Assembly: GCA_027028005.1 (NCBI GenBank)
Contig: JALVKE010000133.1
Location: forward strand, 1-37,378
Direction: 5' to 3'
Length of the DNA stretch: 37,378 nt
DNA from: Persephonella sp.
GTDB lineage: Bacteria > Aquificota > Aquificia > Aquificales > Hydrogenothermaceae
A program made the translations under genes and the position numbers. The notes under the pieces are model-generated. The model was not told where the DNA came from. It was given only the letters and a program-made list of their open reading frames with translations, and ran no database searches. Positions 15,675-23,408 of the stretch are shown here, piece by piece. Positions within the stretch are counted from its first letter, which is position 1. Each line of letters begins with the position of its first letter.

Positions 15675-15681
15675 TATAATA

Positions 15682-16161
15682 TTATAAACAACCTTTGAAG
15701 AAACCTGGCTTTGGTTTTGGCGTAATTTCAAATTCTGTAAATTTAATAACAACTATATCTCCTTTCTTTCCAACGGGAACAGCTGTTCCATCTATACTTC
15801 CACCAAATCCTTCTAAAAGGTCAGACCAGTAAACACCATCCTTTGTAGGCTTTACATAAAAGTACTCACCTTCGGTAACATCAAATATAACAATTTTTGG
15901 ATTTTCATCATATATATCTTTCACTCCTTCCCAAGCTGCGTGGGGAGGACATGAGGATAAAACATCAAATGTTCCTTTTTCCTCCGCCTCTTTAGCACAG
16001 GATACAGCTGTTATAACAGCTGAAGTAAACTCTAATTCCTCTTCTTCCTCCTCTTCTTCTACTGTCGCTTGTTCTTCAGCATAAACATAAGAAGTATAGC
16101 CTACAGTAGATAGAAGAAAAGCAAGACTCAGTATAGACGCAAATATTTTCTTTATTCTCAT
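15682..16161 (-). CDS. Exported acidic protein ending Gly-Cys-Leu, unknown family
   Basis: 159 residues, not recognised. A signal peptide (MRIKKIFASILSLAFLLSTV..., cleavage after YVYA near residue 28) is followed by an acidic run (residues 35-44). The folded part has Cys55 and Cys71 (SSCPPHAAWEGV), beta-rich segments (KIVIFDVTEGEYFYVKP, GDIVVIKFTEFEI) and a proline-rich tail TPKPKPGFFKGCL with penultimate Cys158. The tail resembles in layout the DsrC/TusE carrier arm (Pro-rich, then Gly-Cys-aliphatic), and the rhodanese-like protein at 21576-22076 also ends Gly-Cys-Leu. It follows the gamma subunit by 13 bases. A sulfur-carrier or assembly role for the type II enzyme is inference. Confidence 0.75.
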   Translation of the reverse strand: MRIKKIFASILSLAFLLSTVGYTSYVYAEEQATVEEEEEEEELEFTSAVITAVSCAKEAEEKGTFDVLSSCPPHAAWEGVKDIYDENPKIVIFDVTEGEYFYVKPTKDGVYWSDLLEGFGGSIDGTAVPVGKKGDIVVIKFTEFEITPKPKPGFFKGCL

Positions 16162-16174
16162 CTTTTAACCTCCA

Positions 16175-17371
16175 TTATTTAAAATTCTTCCAGTTTAGCA
16201 GAGTTTTTAAATAAGCAACAATATCATTAATTTCTTGAGGTTTTAGATGAACAAATGCAGGCATTTTAGACTGTTTTTTGCCATTTGTTTCTATATACCA
16301 CTGATACATCGTGTTGTTTGGATACGCATTAAACTTATCAGGATTAGATTTCATATAGTGCCTGTTAATATTTAGATTTCTAATAATAACATCATTAGGA
16401 TCAACAATTGATTCTTTTAAATATACTGCATTAGCTATTCCACCAATATCAGATAAATTCGGTGCTAATCCTGCAGGTGCCGTTTGAAACTCTCCTGCTC
16501 TGTGACACCCAATACATCCATTCTGTTGGAATAATTTTTTCCCTCTTTCTGGATTTCCTATATCTTTTCCTTTTTCTTTCCAGTCTGCATATGGACCACC
16601 CCAGGAAACATAAGCAAGATACTTCTTGTCTAGTTTATACTTTCCTAGTCTGATAAATTTCCATCTTGAAAGGGATTTGTTTCCATCTCTTTCATATTTG
16701 TTCCCGTCCCACACAGCAAAAGCTATGGGAACAAGACCTGCTTTAAGATTTGAATTTTCTGTTTTTAAAGGTCTTTTAAATACTGCATACCACTCTTTAT
16801 TCTTTGTGTCATATTTCATTACAATGTTAACGCTTTTTTCCTTTGTCTCAGTTAGAGAACCAAATCCTTTTGATATAAATGTTTTCTGATAATCTCTTCC
16901 TGCTACATTTTTTTGAAGATAAACGGTAACAGGATGATTTTCATCTCCCATTCCAACGTATGGAAGGGATATGCCTTTACCGAACTTATTAGGAAACTCA
17001 ATACTTACTCCATCAGCAAATTGATTTGTTGTTAAAGGAGGTTGTAAAGAAGGAGTAATATCTTTCCATCTTATATAAACAGCTATATTTTTTCCGTTAT
17101 ATGCTGCCTTCACTGTTGCTTTAACAGCTTCTTTTTCAGGTATAAGTTCATTTGCTTTTTTATCGTTTAATCTAACAGATACTTGCGGATATAGAGTTAT
17201 CTCAGTTCCCTTTGCTTTTTCCCATATTTTAGCATTTGGATCTGAAGGTATATCTTTTGATGTATATAAAGCATTAATAACTTCATACTTAAAAAAACCT
17301 TTATCAGCAGCTACAGCAGATATAGACAGAGTAGATAGAGCTAATATAGCTGCTTTTAGAGTTCTTTTCAT
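16175..17371 (-). CDS. Gamma subunit of type II molybdoenzyme: haem-b domain fused to cytochrome c
   Basis: 398 residues with an N-terminal signal peptide (MKRTLKAAILALSTLSISAVAA). Residues about 30-255 resemble the EbdC/DdhC/SerC haem-b subunit: DGVSIEFP, then LPYVGMGDENHPV with Met141 as likely axial haem ligand, and WYAVFKRPLKT with a candidate Lys ligand (Lys199). Residues about 270-395 form a class I cytochrome c: NPERGKKLFQQNGCIGCH (CxxCH 286-290), GLAPNLSDIG and the Met-ligand segment SKMPAF (Met370). Classical ethylbenzene dehydrogenase, DMS dehydrogenase and selenate reductase gamma subunits are about 210-240 residues without the fused cytochrome. The fusion would pass electrons directly from haem b to a c-type chain in the periplasm. 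Confidence 0.85.
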   Translation of the reverse strand: MKRTLKAAILALSTLSISAVAADKGFFKYEVINALYTSKDIPSDPNAKIWEKAKGTEITLYPQVSVRLNDKKANELIPEKEAVKATVKAAYNGKNIAVYIRWKDITPSLQPPLTTNQFADGVSIEFPNKFGKGISLPYVGMGDENHPVTVYLQKNVAGRDYQKTFISKGFGSLTETKEKSVNIVMKYDTKNKEWYAVFKRPLKTENSNLKAGLVPIAFAVWDGNKYERDGNKSLSRWKFIRLGKYKLDKKYLAYVSWGGPYADWKEKGKDIGNPERGKKLFQQNGCIGCHRAGEFQTAPAGLAPNLSDIGGIANAVYLKESIVDPNDVIIRNLNINRHYMKSNPDKFNAYPNNTMYQWYIETNGKKQSKMPAFVHLKPQEINDIVAYLKTLLNWKNFK

Positions 17372-17408
17372 TTATCTTTCCTCCTTAGTTGTTCTTTTGT
17401 TAAAAAGA

Positions 17409-17421
17409 GGGAGGGACTCCC
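17409..17421 (-). other. Small hairpin between beta and gamma genes
   Basis: GGGAG and CTCCC pair around GGA in the 54-base gap between the beta stop and the gamma ATG. It has no U-tract in the direction of transcription; it is weak alone but fits the pattern of hairpins at junctions in this cluster. Confidence 0.35.
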
Positions 17422-17425
17422 GATT

Positions 17426-18595
17426 TTAATGATGTCCCTCTTTTTCTTTCTCTTCTTTCATAGCTGGTTGTGTTTCAAAGTAAACTTTTCCATAGATACC
17501 TTCAACTTTAGGTGTGTTTGCACCTTGAACATATCTCTCATCTATTATTCTAAAGTATTCAGAACCTTTTAATCCTTGTTCTGCTGCAATTTTTTCATAG
17601 TACTTATGGTCTAATCTGAACATATCAGCATGGTTGTAAGCTATAAGAATATCCATTAACTCAGATTCTTCTCCCCTTTCTCTCTTTGCCATCTCTTCCT
17701 TAAGGGTTTTTATAGCCTGATGGACTTCAGGTCCAAAGAGCTTTTCAAGATACTCCATAGGAATTCTTTCTTCACTTTCTATAGGCTTTCCTTCATCATC
17801 AAATTTAGGTGGAGCAATAACTGGTGGAACGTAGTAAACGTTAGGCTGTGTTCCAAAATCAGGTCTAAGAGGAAGAGCTACTTTGTATTTGTGAACAAGT
17901 TTATAAACCTGTGATTCTTCATCATCAAGGAAACCTACAAATCTAATTCTTCCTACACACTGATGAGCACATGCCGGAGGAAGACCTTTTTCAATTCTAG
18001 GGAAGCAGAATATACATTTTTCTGATTTAGAAAGTTTAGGGTTAAAGTAGATCTTCTTATAAGGACAACCTGCAATACAGTATCTGTATCCCTGACATCT
18101 ATCAAGATCAACAAGAACAATTCCATCCTGTTCTCTTTTGAATATAGCTTCCCTTGGACATGCAGCTAAACAGCCAGGGTTTGAACAGTGATTACATATT
18201 CTTGGTATATAGAAGTAGTAAGAGTTTGGCCAATCTCCTATACCAACATCCTCATCCCAGTTTGGACCCCAAACAGGATCAGAATCTGGAGATAGGACAA
18301 ACTCATCTGCAGGAGAATTAAATATCTCATCGTGATTATAATCCCAAGGCACTCCATAGTCTAAAACCATATCAGGTATTATTCCATCTTTTAAGTTTCC
18401 TTGCTCGTCAAAACCTCCACCTGCTTCCATCCAGTTTCTTGGATAACCTACGCCAGGATGAGTTTCAACGTTGTTCCAGTACATATACTCTCTTCCATTT
18501 CTGTTTGTCCACTGGGTTTTACATGCTACCGTACACGTTTGGCAGCCAATACATTTATTTAAATCCATTACCATTGCTAATTGTCTTTTAGCCAT
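17426..18595 (-). CDS. Beta (iron-sulfur) subunit of type II molybdoenzyme, NarH/EbdB-like
   Basis: 389 residues. Cluster motifs: C15-x2-C18-x2-C21-x3-C25; C134-x2-C137-x4-C142-x3-C146-P; C167-x2-Tyr170-x2-C173-x3-C177-P; and C194-x2-C197-x11-C209-x3-C213. Tyr170 replaces a cysteine, as Trp does in NarH, so that site should hold a [3Fe-4S] cluster, characteristic of type II enzymes (NarH, EbdB, DdhB, SerB, PcrB). The stretch ETHPGVGYPRNWMEAGGG is also typical of this branch. No signal peptide: it would be exported by Tat together with alpha. It sits 17 bases after alpha, with GGAGG before its ATG. It passes electrons from alpha to the gamma haem. Confidence 0.92.
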   Translation of the reverse strand: MAKRQLAMVMDLNKCIGCQTCTVACKTQWTNRNGREYMYWNNVETHPGVGYPRNWMEAGGGFDEQGNLKDGIIPDMVLDYGVPWDYNHDEIFNSPADEFVLSPDSDPVWGPNWDEDVGIGDWPNSYYFYIPRICNHCSNPGCLAACPREAIFKREQDGIVLVDLDRCQGYRYCIAGCPYKKIYFNPKLSKSEKCIFCFPRIEKGLPPACAHQCVGRIRFVGFLDDEESQVYKLVHKYKVALPLRPDFGTQPNVYYVPPVIAPPKFDDEGKPIESEERIPMEYLEKLFGPEVHQAIKTLKEEMAKRERGEESELMDILIAYNHADMFRLDHKYYEKIAAEQGLKGSEYFRIIDERYVQGANTPKVEGIYGKVYFETQPAMKEEKEKEGHH

Positions 18596-18612
18596 CTATA
18601 TAACCTCCTTAA

Positions 18613-21522
18613 TTAAGCTTTCTCTATATCTACAGTTGTTTCATAAGCATGCTGGTTACCATCCCAGTTACCTCCAAATTTAAGGTGACCCCAGCTGTCA
18701 GAAAGCTCCAGTAGATTTAGAGGTGAAGCGTTTACTGCATTGTGAGATATATTTCCTTTAAAGTAAAATGGCTCCCAACCGTGCTCTATGATAATTGCAT
18801 CTTTTGGACAAGATGGATATATCTTAGCCATGGCATAGAACTCACCAAGGTCATTAAAGATTTTTATCTCATCTCCATCTTTTATTCCTTTTTTCTTAGC
18901 AATTTCAGGGTTAATCATTACGTAAGGCTTACCTCTTTGAAGTCTCTGTAGGAGAGAAGACTCTTTGTATGTGGAGTGGATAGACCATCTTGCGTGAGGT
19001 GACATAAGAACAAACGGAAATCTCTTAGGTCTAATTGGTTCTTTTGCTGTTGGAACATTTGCTCCAAACTCTATCCATCTATCGTGGTCAACGTAGTATG
19101 TAAGTCTTCCTGATAGAGTTTCAAATCTTTCAAAGAGATATAGGTTGTTTTCAAATGAGTTGTAAGGTTTATCTGGATAAAGAGGAGATGTTTTTCCTGC
19201 CTTTTCATTTAACTGTAAGTAACCACCTCTTTTTCTCACTGTCTCTATTGTGTTTGGTTTAAACTGATCAACACTTTCAAGAGCAAGTTCTACAGCATCT
19301 CTATCTGTTCTTAAGTGTCCACCTTTTGTATACTCTTCAACAACTTTATCAAGGTCTCTGTATCCTGTTTTTGAGTGAGTTGGATCAGGTATTTTAATAT
19401 ACTTCTTATCTCCAGTTTCTTTATACTTCTTCATTGCAAGTTCTTGAAGTTTCTCAACAATCATTGTACAGATTTCCCACTCAGATTTTGACTCACCAAC
19501 AGGTTTTAGGTTTTGAGGTGGTTGTGCCATATTTGCATATCTGTGATATCCAGGGTTAGTTCTTATATCCCATACTTCATACATTGATTTCGCTGGTAAG
19601 ACAATATCTGCATACTGAGCTGTTGAGTTCATTCTCCAGTCTACATAAGCAAAGAATTTAGCTTTTTTAAGGAATGCCTCTCTATAAGTTTCACCTTTGT
19701 TTCTTCTAAATCTAGAGTCGGCAAAAATTAAGAATGTTTCAACTGTATCCCAGTAAGGTTTACCGTCTTTATTGTGGAAACTTTCTTTCCATTTTTCATC
19801 ATTTCCGTAGTTTTCAAGATCTTTTTTTACTCTCTTGAGATACTCTTCTTTAGAAAGATCTGTAGCTCTTCTTATATCTTCATCAGAGTAGAGTTTTTCA
19901 ACATCTTTTATCATATTACCTAATACATATTCTTGAACAAATCCTGAAGCAAATCTCTGCTTATACTTTCCTGCAAATCCAGAGAGTTTACCCATTCCAG
20001 ATATAGCCCATTCATTTTCCGTGTTAAATCCACCGTAAGGTCCAAGTCTTCCAACAAGACCTGGTATAGAAGCTATGGCTCTTTGAGCAAGCATACCATT
20101 GAAATATTTACCAATGGTAAATCCCATAGAGATCATAACAACTTTTGGAAGGGCTATATCTTTAGCAAGTTGTTCAACAATTGTTGGGTGAACCCCTGTT
20201 AATTTCCATGTCTTTTTAGCGTCAAACTTAGCAGCTTCTTTCTTAACAAGCTCAAAGACTGTTGTAACTTTTACCTTTTTACCATCTTTAAGAGTAACTT
20301 CCCACGTTCCCTCTAGTGCAGGATCAATATCCCAACCTACATCTTTTAGTCTGAGAGTTTTAACAGGAGCACCTTCCGTTCCAGGCATTACTGTAAGTTT
20401 ATTTGTTTTTGTATTCCATGAGAAGAAAGTAGCTTCAGGTTCAAACTCTTTTCCTTCACCTTTCATTTCGAAAATTTTAAATACATCGTGGTCAAATTCA
20501 GGTGATTTTTCAGGATCTATATCTGAAAGTCTAAGAAGTTTTTTATTGTCAAGCCTTACAAGGAATGGTAAATCTGTAAAATGTTTAACAAATTTTGGTT
20601 TATAAAGTTTCTTTTGGATAATCTCATTTATGATAGCCATAGCTAAAAAGCCATCGTATCCTGCTCTAACAGGGACCCAAAGGTCTGCATGAACACAGGA
20701 AGCATTAAAGTCTGGAGTTATTACAATGTTTTTAGCACCGTTATATTTACCTTCCCAGAGGAAGTGTGCATCAGGAATTCTTGTTTTATTAGGGTCCTGT
20801 CCCCACCATATATTTACATTTGTTGTATAGAAATAGTCGTAAGAACATCCTATATTACCTTCTCCGTATACAACTGTAACGCCAGGGAACATATCCCCAA
20901 CATAAGAAGCAATATAGTTTCTTACAGCTCCAAGAAGGGTTCCAAGCCTTTTTCCTGCTGCACCTCTTCCTTCTGTAAGCATTCCTGCTCCAACGTGAAT
21001 GAAGAGGCCTTCAGGACCTTTTGTAAGCATCGTTTCATATATGTTTTGTGCTATTTCAGTAATTGCCTCATCCCAAGTTATTCTCTTCCATTTACCTTCT
21101 CCTCTTTTACCAACCCTTTTAAGAGGATAAAGAACTCTATCTTTCTCATAAGTTACGTGGGAATGCTGAACCCCTTTATTACATCCTCTTGGATTAAAAT
21201 CTGGAATTTTTGGATTTATAGGAGTATAGTTAGCAACCTGGTTTTCTCTAGTTATTACTCCATTGTTAACCCATACGTCCCAAGCACAGTTACCCTGACA
21301 GTTTACACAGTGATAAGCTGTTCCATGATCTTCTTTTTCTCCATAGGTATAGATAAACTCATTTCTATACATATTCTCTGTATAAGAAGTATTAGGATAG
21401 CTATGTCTAGGATCTTCTACTATAACAGCATCCTGTTTAGCAAAGGCTGCATTTCCTCCAAGAGTTATACCAGCTCCACTGGCTCCAAGGGCTTTTAAGA
21501 AATCCCTTCTTGATAGTGCCAT
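18613..21522 (-). CDS. Alpha (catalytic) subunit of a type II DMSO-reductase-family molybdoenzyme
   Basis: 969 residues. Tat signal SRRDFLKALG (residues 4-13). FS0 ligands follow the type II pattern His71-x3-C75-x3-C79-x34-C114 (HCVNCQGNC ... RGCNKG). Asp210 in SYVGDMFPG aligns with the Mo-coordinating aspartate of NarG/EbdA. IPDAHFLWEGKYNGAKNIVITPD is the family's conserved pterin-binding region, and the C-terminal MopB domain contains MINPEIAKKKGIKDGDEI. With beta and gamma this is an alpha-beta-gamma periplasmic enzyme related to ethylbenzene and dimethylsulfide dehydrogenases, selenate and (per)chlorate reductases. Substrate not predictable; adjacent rhodaneses and YeeE suggest a reduced sulfur compound. 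Confidence 0.92.
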   Translation of the reverse strand: MALSRRDFLKALGASGAGITLGGNAAFAKQDAVIVEDPRHSYPNTSYTENMYRNEFIYTYGEKEDHGTAYHCVNCQGNCAWDVWVNNGVITRENQVANYTPINPKIPDFNPRGCNKGVQHSHVTYEKDRVLYPLKRVGKRGEGKWKRITWDEAITEIAQNIYETMLTKGPEGLFIHVGAGMLTEGRGAAGKRLGTLLGAVRNYIASYVGDMFPGVTVVYGEGNIGCSYDYFYTTNVNIWWGQDPNKTRIPDAHFLWEGKYNGAKNIVITPDFNASCVHADLWVPVRAGYDGFLAMAIINEIIQKKLYKPKFVKHFTDLPFLVRLDNKKLLRLSDIDPEKSPEFDHDVFKIFEMKGEGKEFEPEATFFSWNTKTNKLTVMPGTEGAPVKTLRLKDVGWDIDPALEGTWEVTLKDGKKVKVTTVFELVKKEAAKFDAKKTWKLTGVHPTIVEQLAKDIALPKVVMISMGFTIGKYFNGMLAQRAIASIPGLVGRLGPYGGFNTENEWAISGMGKLSGFAGKYKQRFASGFVQEYVLGNMIKDVEKLYSDEDIRRATDLSKEEYLKRVKKDLENYGNDEKWKESFHNKDGKPYWDTVETFLIFADSRFRRNKGETYREAFLKKAKFFAYVDWRMNSTAQYADIVLPAKSMYEVWDIRTNPGYHRYANMAQPPQNLKPVGESKSEWEICTMIVEKLQELAMKKYKETGDKKYIKIPDPTHSKTGYRDLDKVVEEYTKGGHLRTDRDAVELALESVDQFKPNTIETVRKRGGYLQLNEKAGKTSPLYPDKPYNSFENNLYLFERFETLSGRLTYYVDHDRWIEFGANVPTAKEPIRPKRFPFVLMSPHARWSIHSTYKESSLLQRLQRGKPYVMINPEIAKKKGIKDGDEIKIFNDLGEFYAMAKIYPSCPKDAIIIEHGWEPFYFKGNISHNAVNASPLNLLELSDSWGHLKFGGNWDGNQHAYETTVDIEKA

Positions 21523-21556
21523 ATATCTTACCTCCTGAAATATGTTTCAAATTTTA

Positions 21557-21580
21557 TATAAAAGGTAGCTGCTTTTTATA
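21557..21580 (-). other. AT-rich hairpin between rhodanese-like and alpha genes
   Basis: TATAAAAG and CTTTTATA (with one unpaired base) pair around CAGCTAC, overlapping the stop codon of the upstream gene. It has no terminator-type U-run after it on the minus strand. Possible mRNA processing or stability element. Confidence 0.3.
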
Positions 21581-22076
21581 GACAACCGCCACCACCACCA
21601 GCTGCAGGTGGTTCATATTCTCCTTCATCTTCTGGATAACCTGCATCATCCCATGCTTCCATACCACCTTTTAAATTCTGAACAATAGTAAATTTCTTAG
21701 CACATTTTTCAAATATCTTAGGATCCCCATCTTTAGATACGATAACTGTTGGAAGATATGGATTTATATGTTTTAAAGCTTCTTTAGGTGCTTTAGATTC
21801 ATCACAGTCAGGAAGAGGAATAGCACCAGGAATATGTGCACCAGTATAGTAATCTATTTCTTCAGCTTCATCTTCCTCTTCTTCAGGAATTTCATAAGGT
21901 CTAACATCTATTATTTGAATAGTGATTTTAGGATTTCCAAGTTTTTTGTATAGTTCTTCAGCTGTTATAGGTATCTTTTTCTGAAGCTCAATTTCTGTTT
22001 TTCCAAGACCAAGGAGAACAAGAGAAAGAATACCTATAACAACTATATATAAAACTCTTTCTAATTTAGCACTCAT
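21576..22076 (-). CDS. Membrane-anchored rhodanese-like protein lacking the catalytic Cys, with Gly-run-Cys-Leu tail
   Basis: 166 residues. One N-terminal transmembrane segment (about 8-24) would place the rest in the periplasm. The rhodanese fold is marked by IQIIDVRPYE (55-62), an acidic insertion (64-73), YTGAHIPGAIPLPDC and VQNLKGGMEAWDDAGYP. The active-site loop, normally Cys-x4-Arg/Thr after a beta strand, reads VIVSKDGDP, so Ser114 replaces the sulfur-binding cysteine. Other cysteines are 91, 125 and 165; Cys165 is penultimate, after a run of five glycines (PPAAGGGGGCL). This looks like a flexible arm carrying a terminal thiol, as on SoxY (GGCGG end) or DsrC. Its ATG overlaps the preceding stop (TAATG). 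Likely a sulfur carrier or docking protein for the enzyme encoded next. Confidence 0.8.
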   Translation of the reverse strand: MSAKLERVLYIVVIGILSLVLLGLGKTEIELQKKIPITAEELYKKLGNPKITIQIIDVRPYEIPEEEEDEAEEIDYYTGAHIPGAIPLPDCDESKAPKEALKHINPYLPTVIVSKDGDPKIFEKCAKKFTIVQNLKGGMEAWDDAGYPEDEGEYEPPAAGGGGGCL

Positions 22077-22219
22077 TATTCTTCTCCTCCTTCTGTGGCT
22101 GCTTGGGAAACTTGCTGAGCTTTTTGTTCAAGCTTTGAGATATCCATTTTTACACCTATAATAGCCACAACAAGGGCAAGAATTCCTATCCACCAAAGAA
22201 TTCTTTCTATCATACTCAT
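22076..22219 (-). CDS. 47-residue single-pass membrane protein in the sulfur/Mo operon
   Basis: Short gene between the YeeE gene and the rhodanese-like gene: ATG at 22217-22219 with AGAGGTG upstream, TAA at 22076-22078 overlapping the next ATG by one base (TAATG). The protein starts MSMIERILWWIGILALVVAI, a transmembrane helix of about residues 7-23, followed by a Lys/Glu/Gln/Ala-rich amphipathic helix (DISKLEQKAQQVSQAATEGG). Coupled spacing on both sides supports expression. Not recognised; may be a small partner of the YeeE transporter or of the membrane-anchored rhodanese-like protein. Confidence 0.75.
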   Translation of the reverse strand: MSMIERILWWIGILALVVAIIGVKMDISKLEQKAQQVSQAATEGGEE

Positions 22220-22233
22220 TTTCTTCACCTCTC

Positions 22234-23361
22234 TTAATCGTAGACTTCATCAGATTCTTTCTTAGCTTCTATAAACTTAGACCATCTTCCAAAGTAAATA
22301 AGGTTTGCTGTTAAAACTCCAACAACAAAGTATGTTGCTGATTGAGCCATAGAACCAATAGAAAGGGTAGGATATGCTGATAAGAATGCACCTGTTGTAC
22401 ATCCACCGCCAATCATGGCTCCTAAAGCTAAGAATATACCTGCAAAGAATACTAGTACTAGTCTAACCCATGGGAATGGAGCTACAGCTTTTGCAAAAGC
22501 TGGAGGAACAGCATCAAATTTAAATGTACCCGAGATAATAGCTGAAATAAAAGCTCCTGGTAGGACTCCCATAATTAAACCTGCGTGCCAAATAATACCA
22601 TCTGTTACTCTTGGAACAGATGCAAGAGGATGCCCTATAAGATGACCTATCCATCCAACAAATGCTAAAGCTCCACCTGAAAAACCTAAGTATTCTCCTT
22701 GAGCTGTAGCCCATGTTATTATAAGACCTGCCAAGATACCAGAAATAGCCCAGTGCCATTCACCTTTAAGCCAACCTTGATTTTCAGAACCTTGTTCGAT
22801 CTTTTTAGCAGGATCAAGCCAGTCTGCTACTAATGCAAAGATTATAAATAAAACACCCCATACTACAGCTAAAACACCGTATGGAAGACCTAAAACTCCA
22901 TAGAGGGTTAATTTTTCTTTCATACCTAAAATTCCTGCTTCTACTAAAGCAGGTTTAATTGCATCGTATATTATTATTCCAAGTATTAATCCTATAACAC
23001 CTGCAGCGGAGATAAACTTTCCTGCTCCAACCCTAGCTACACATGTACCAGGGCAGAAACCTGCAGATGCCATGGCAATACCAAATAAGAAACCACCTAC
23101 AAGATGAGCAATTCCCATATAGGGCATTATTCTAGGAATTATATTTGTCTCTTCAGCTAGCCCAAAGATATCAACAAGACCATAAATAATAGATGCTGTA
23201 GCAATTCCAATAAATGCAAATTTCATAATTTTTAAATCTCTAAGGAGAAGCATTCCTTCTACTCTTGAATATCTAATAGCTCCAACTTTATGAAGAACAA
23301 TTCCAAAAAGAGCACCAGTTAAGAGACCCATCAGGAGATGATATGTATGTGTATGTTCCAT
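22234..23361 (-). CDS. YeeE/YedE-family (DUF395) sulfur-compound transporter
   Basis: 375 residues, about nine or ten transmembrane segments in two pseudo-repeats. Conserved cysteine motifs: ASAGFCPGTCVARVGAG (Cys103, Cys107) and MIGGGCTTGAF (Cys321), matching the thiosulfate-relaying cysteines of YeeE/YedE proteins. The family moves thiosulfate or sulfane sulfur across the inner membrane. Here it lies between a periplasmic rhodanese and a membrane-anchored rhodanese-like protein, so it could import the sulfur product or substrate of the Mo enzyme. ATG at 23361 with GGAGG upstream; 14 bases to the next small gene. Confidence 0.9.
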   Translation of the reverse strand: MEHTHTYHLLMGLLTGALFGIVLHKVGAIRYSRVEGMLLLRDLKIMKFAFIGIATASIIYGLVDIFGLAEETNIIPRIMPYMGIAHLVGGFLFGIAMASAGFCPGTCVARVGAGKFISAAGVIGLILGIIIYDAIKPALVEAGILGMKEKLTLYGVLGLPYGVLAVVWGVLFIIFALVADWLDPAKKIEQGSENQGWLKGEWHWAISGILAGLIITWATAQGEYLGFSGGALAFVGWIGHLIGHPLASVPRVTDGIIWHAGLIMGVLPGAFISAIISGTFKFDAVPPAFAKAVAPFPWVRLVLVFFAGIFLALGAMIGGGCTTGAFLSAYPTLSIGSMAQSATYFVVGVLTANLIYFGRWSKFIEAKKESDEVYD

Positions 23362-23382
23362 GACGTTACCTCCTTTTTATTG

Positions 23383-23403
23383 AAAGGGGCACTAAGCCCC
23401 TTT
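23383..23403 (-). other. Hairpin between the periplasmic rhodanese and YeeE genes
   Basis: AAAGGGGC and GCCCCTTT form a perfect 8-base stem around ACTAA. The T-run follows it only on the plus strand, where no gene needs it; in the direction of transcription it is followed by CAATAAAAA. It is probably a stability or processing element, or a partial terminator. Confidence 0.5.
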
Positions 23404-23408
23404 TTATG

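Noticed and set aside
20689-21498. A 269-codon open frame on the plus strand
   Set aside because: It lies wholly antisense to the conserved N-terminal part of the type II alpha subunit, has no ribosome site or recognisable domain, and a composition (Ser, Ile, Tyr, Cys-rich) typical of reverse-strand shadows in AT-rich genes.
23383-23403. Plus-strand rho-independent terminator
   Set aside because: The T-run follows the stem only on the plus strand, but no plus-strand gene ends there; it is treated as a minus-strand intercistronic hairpin.
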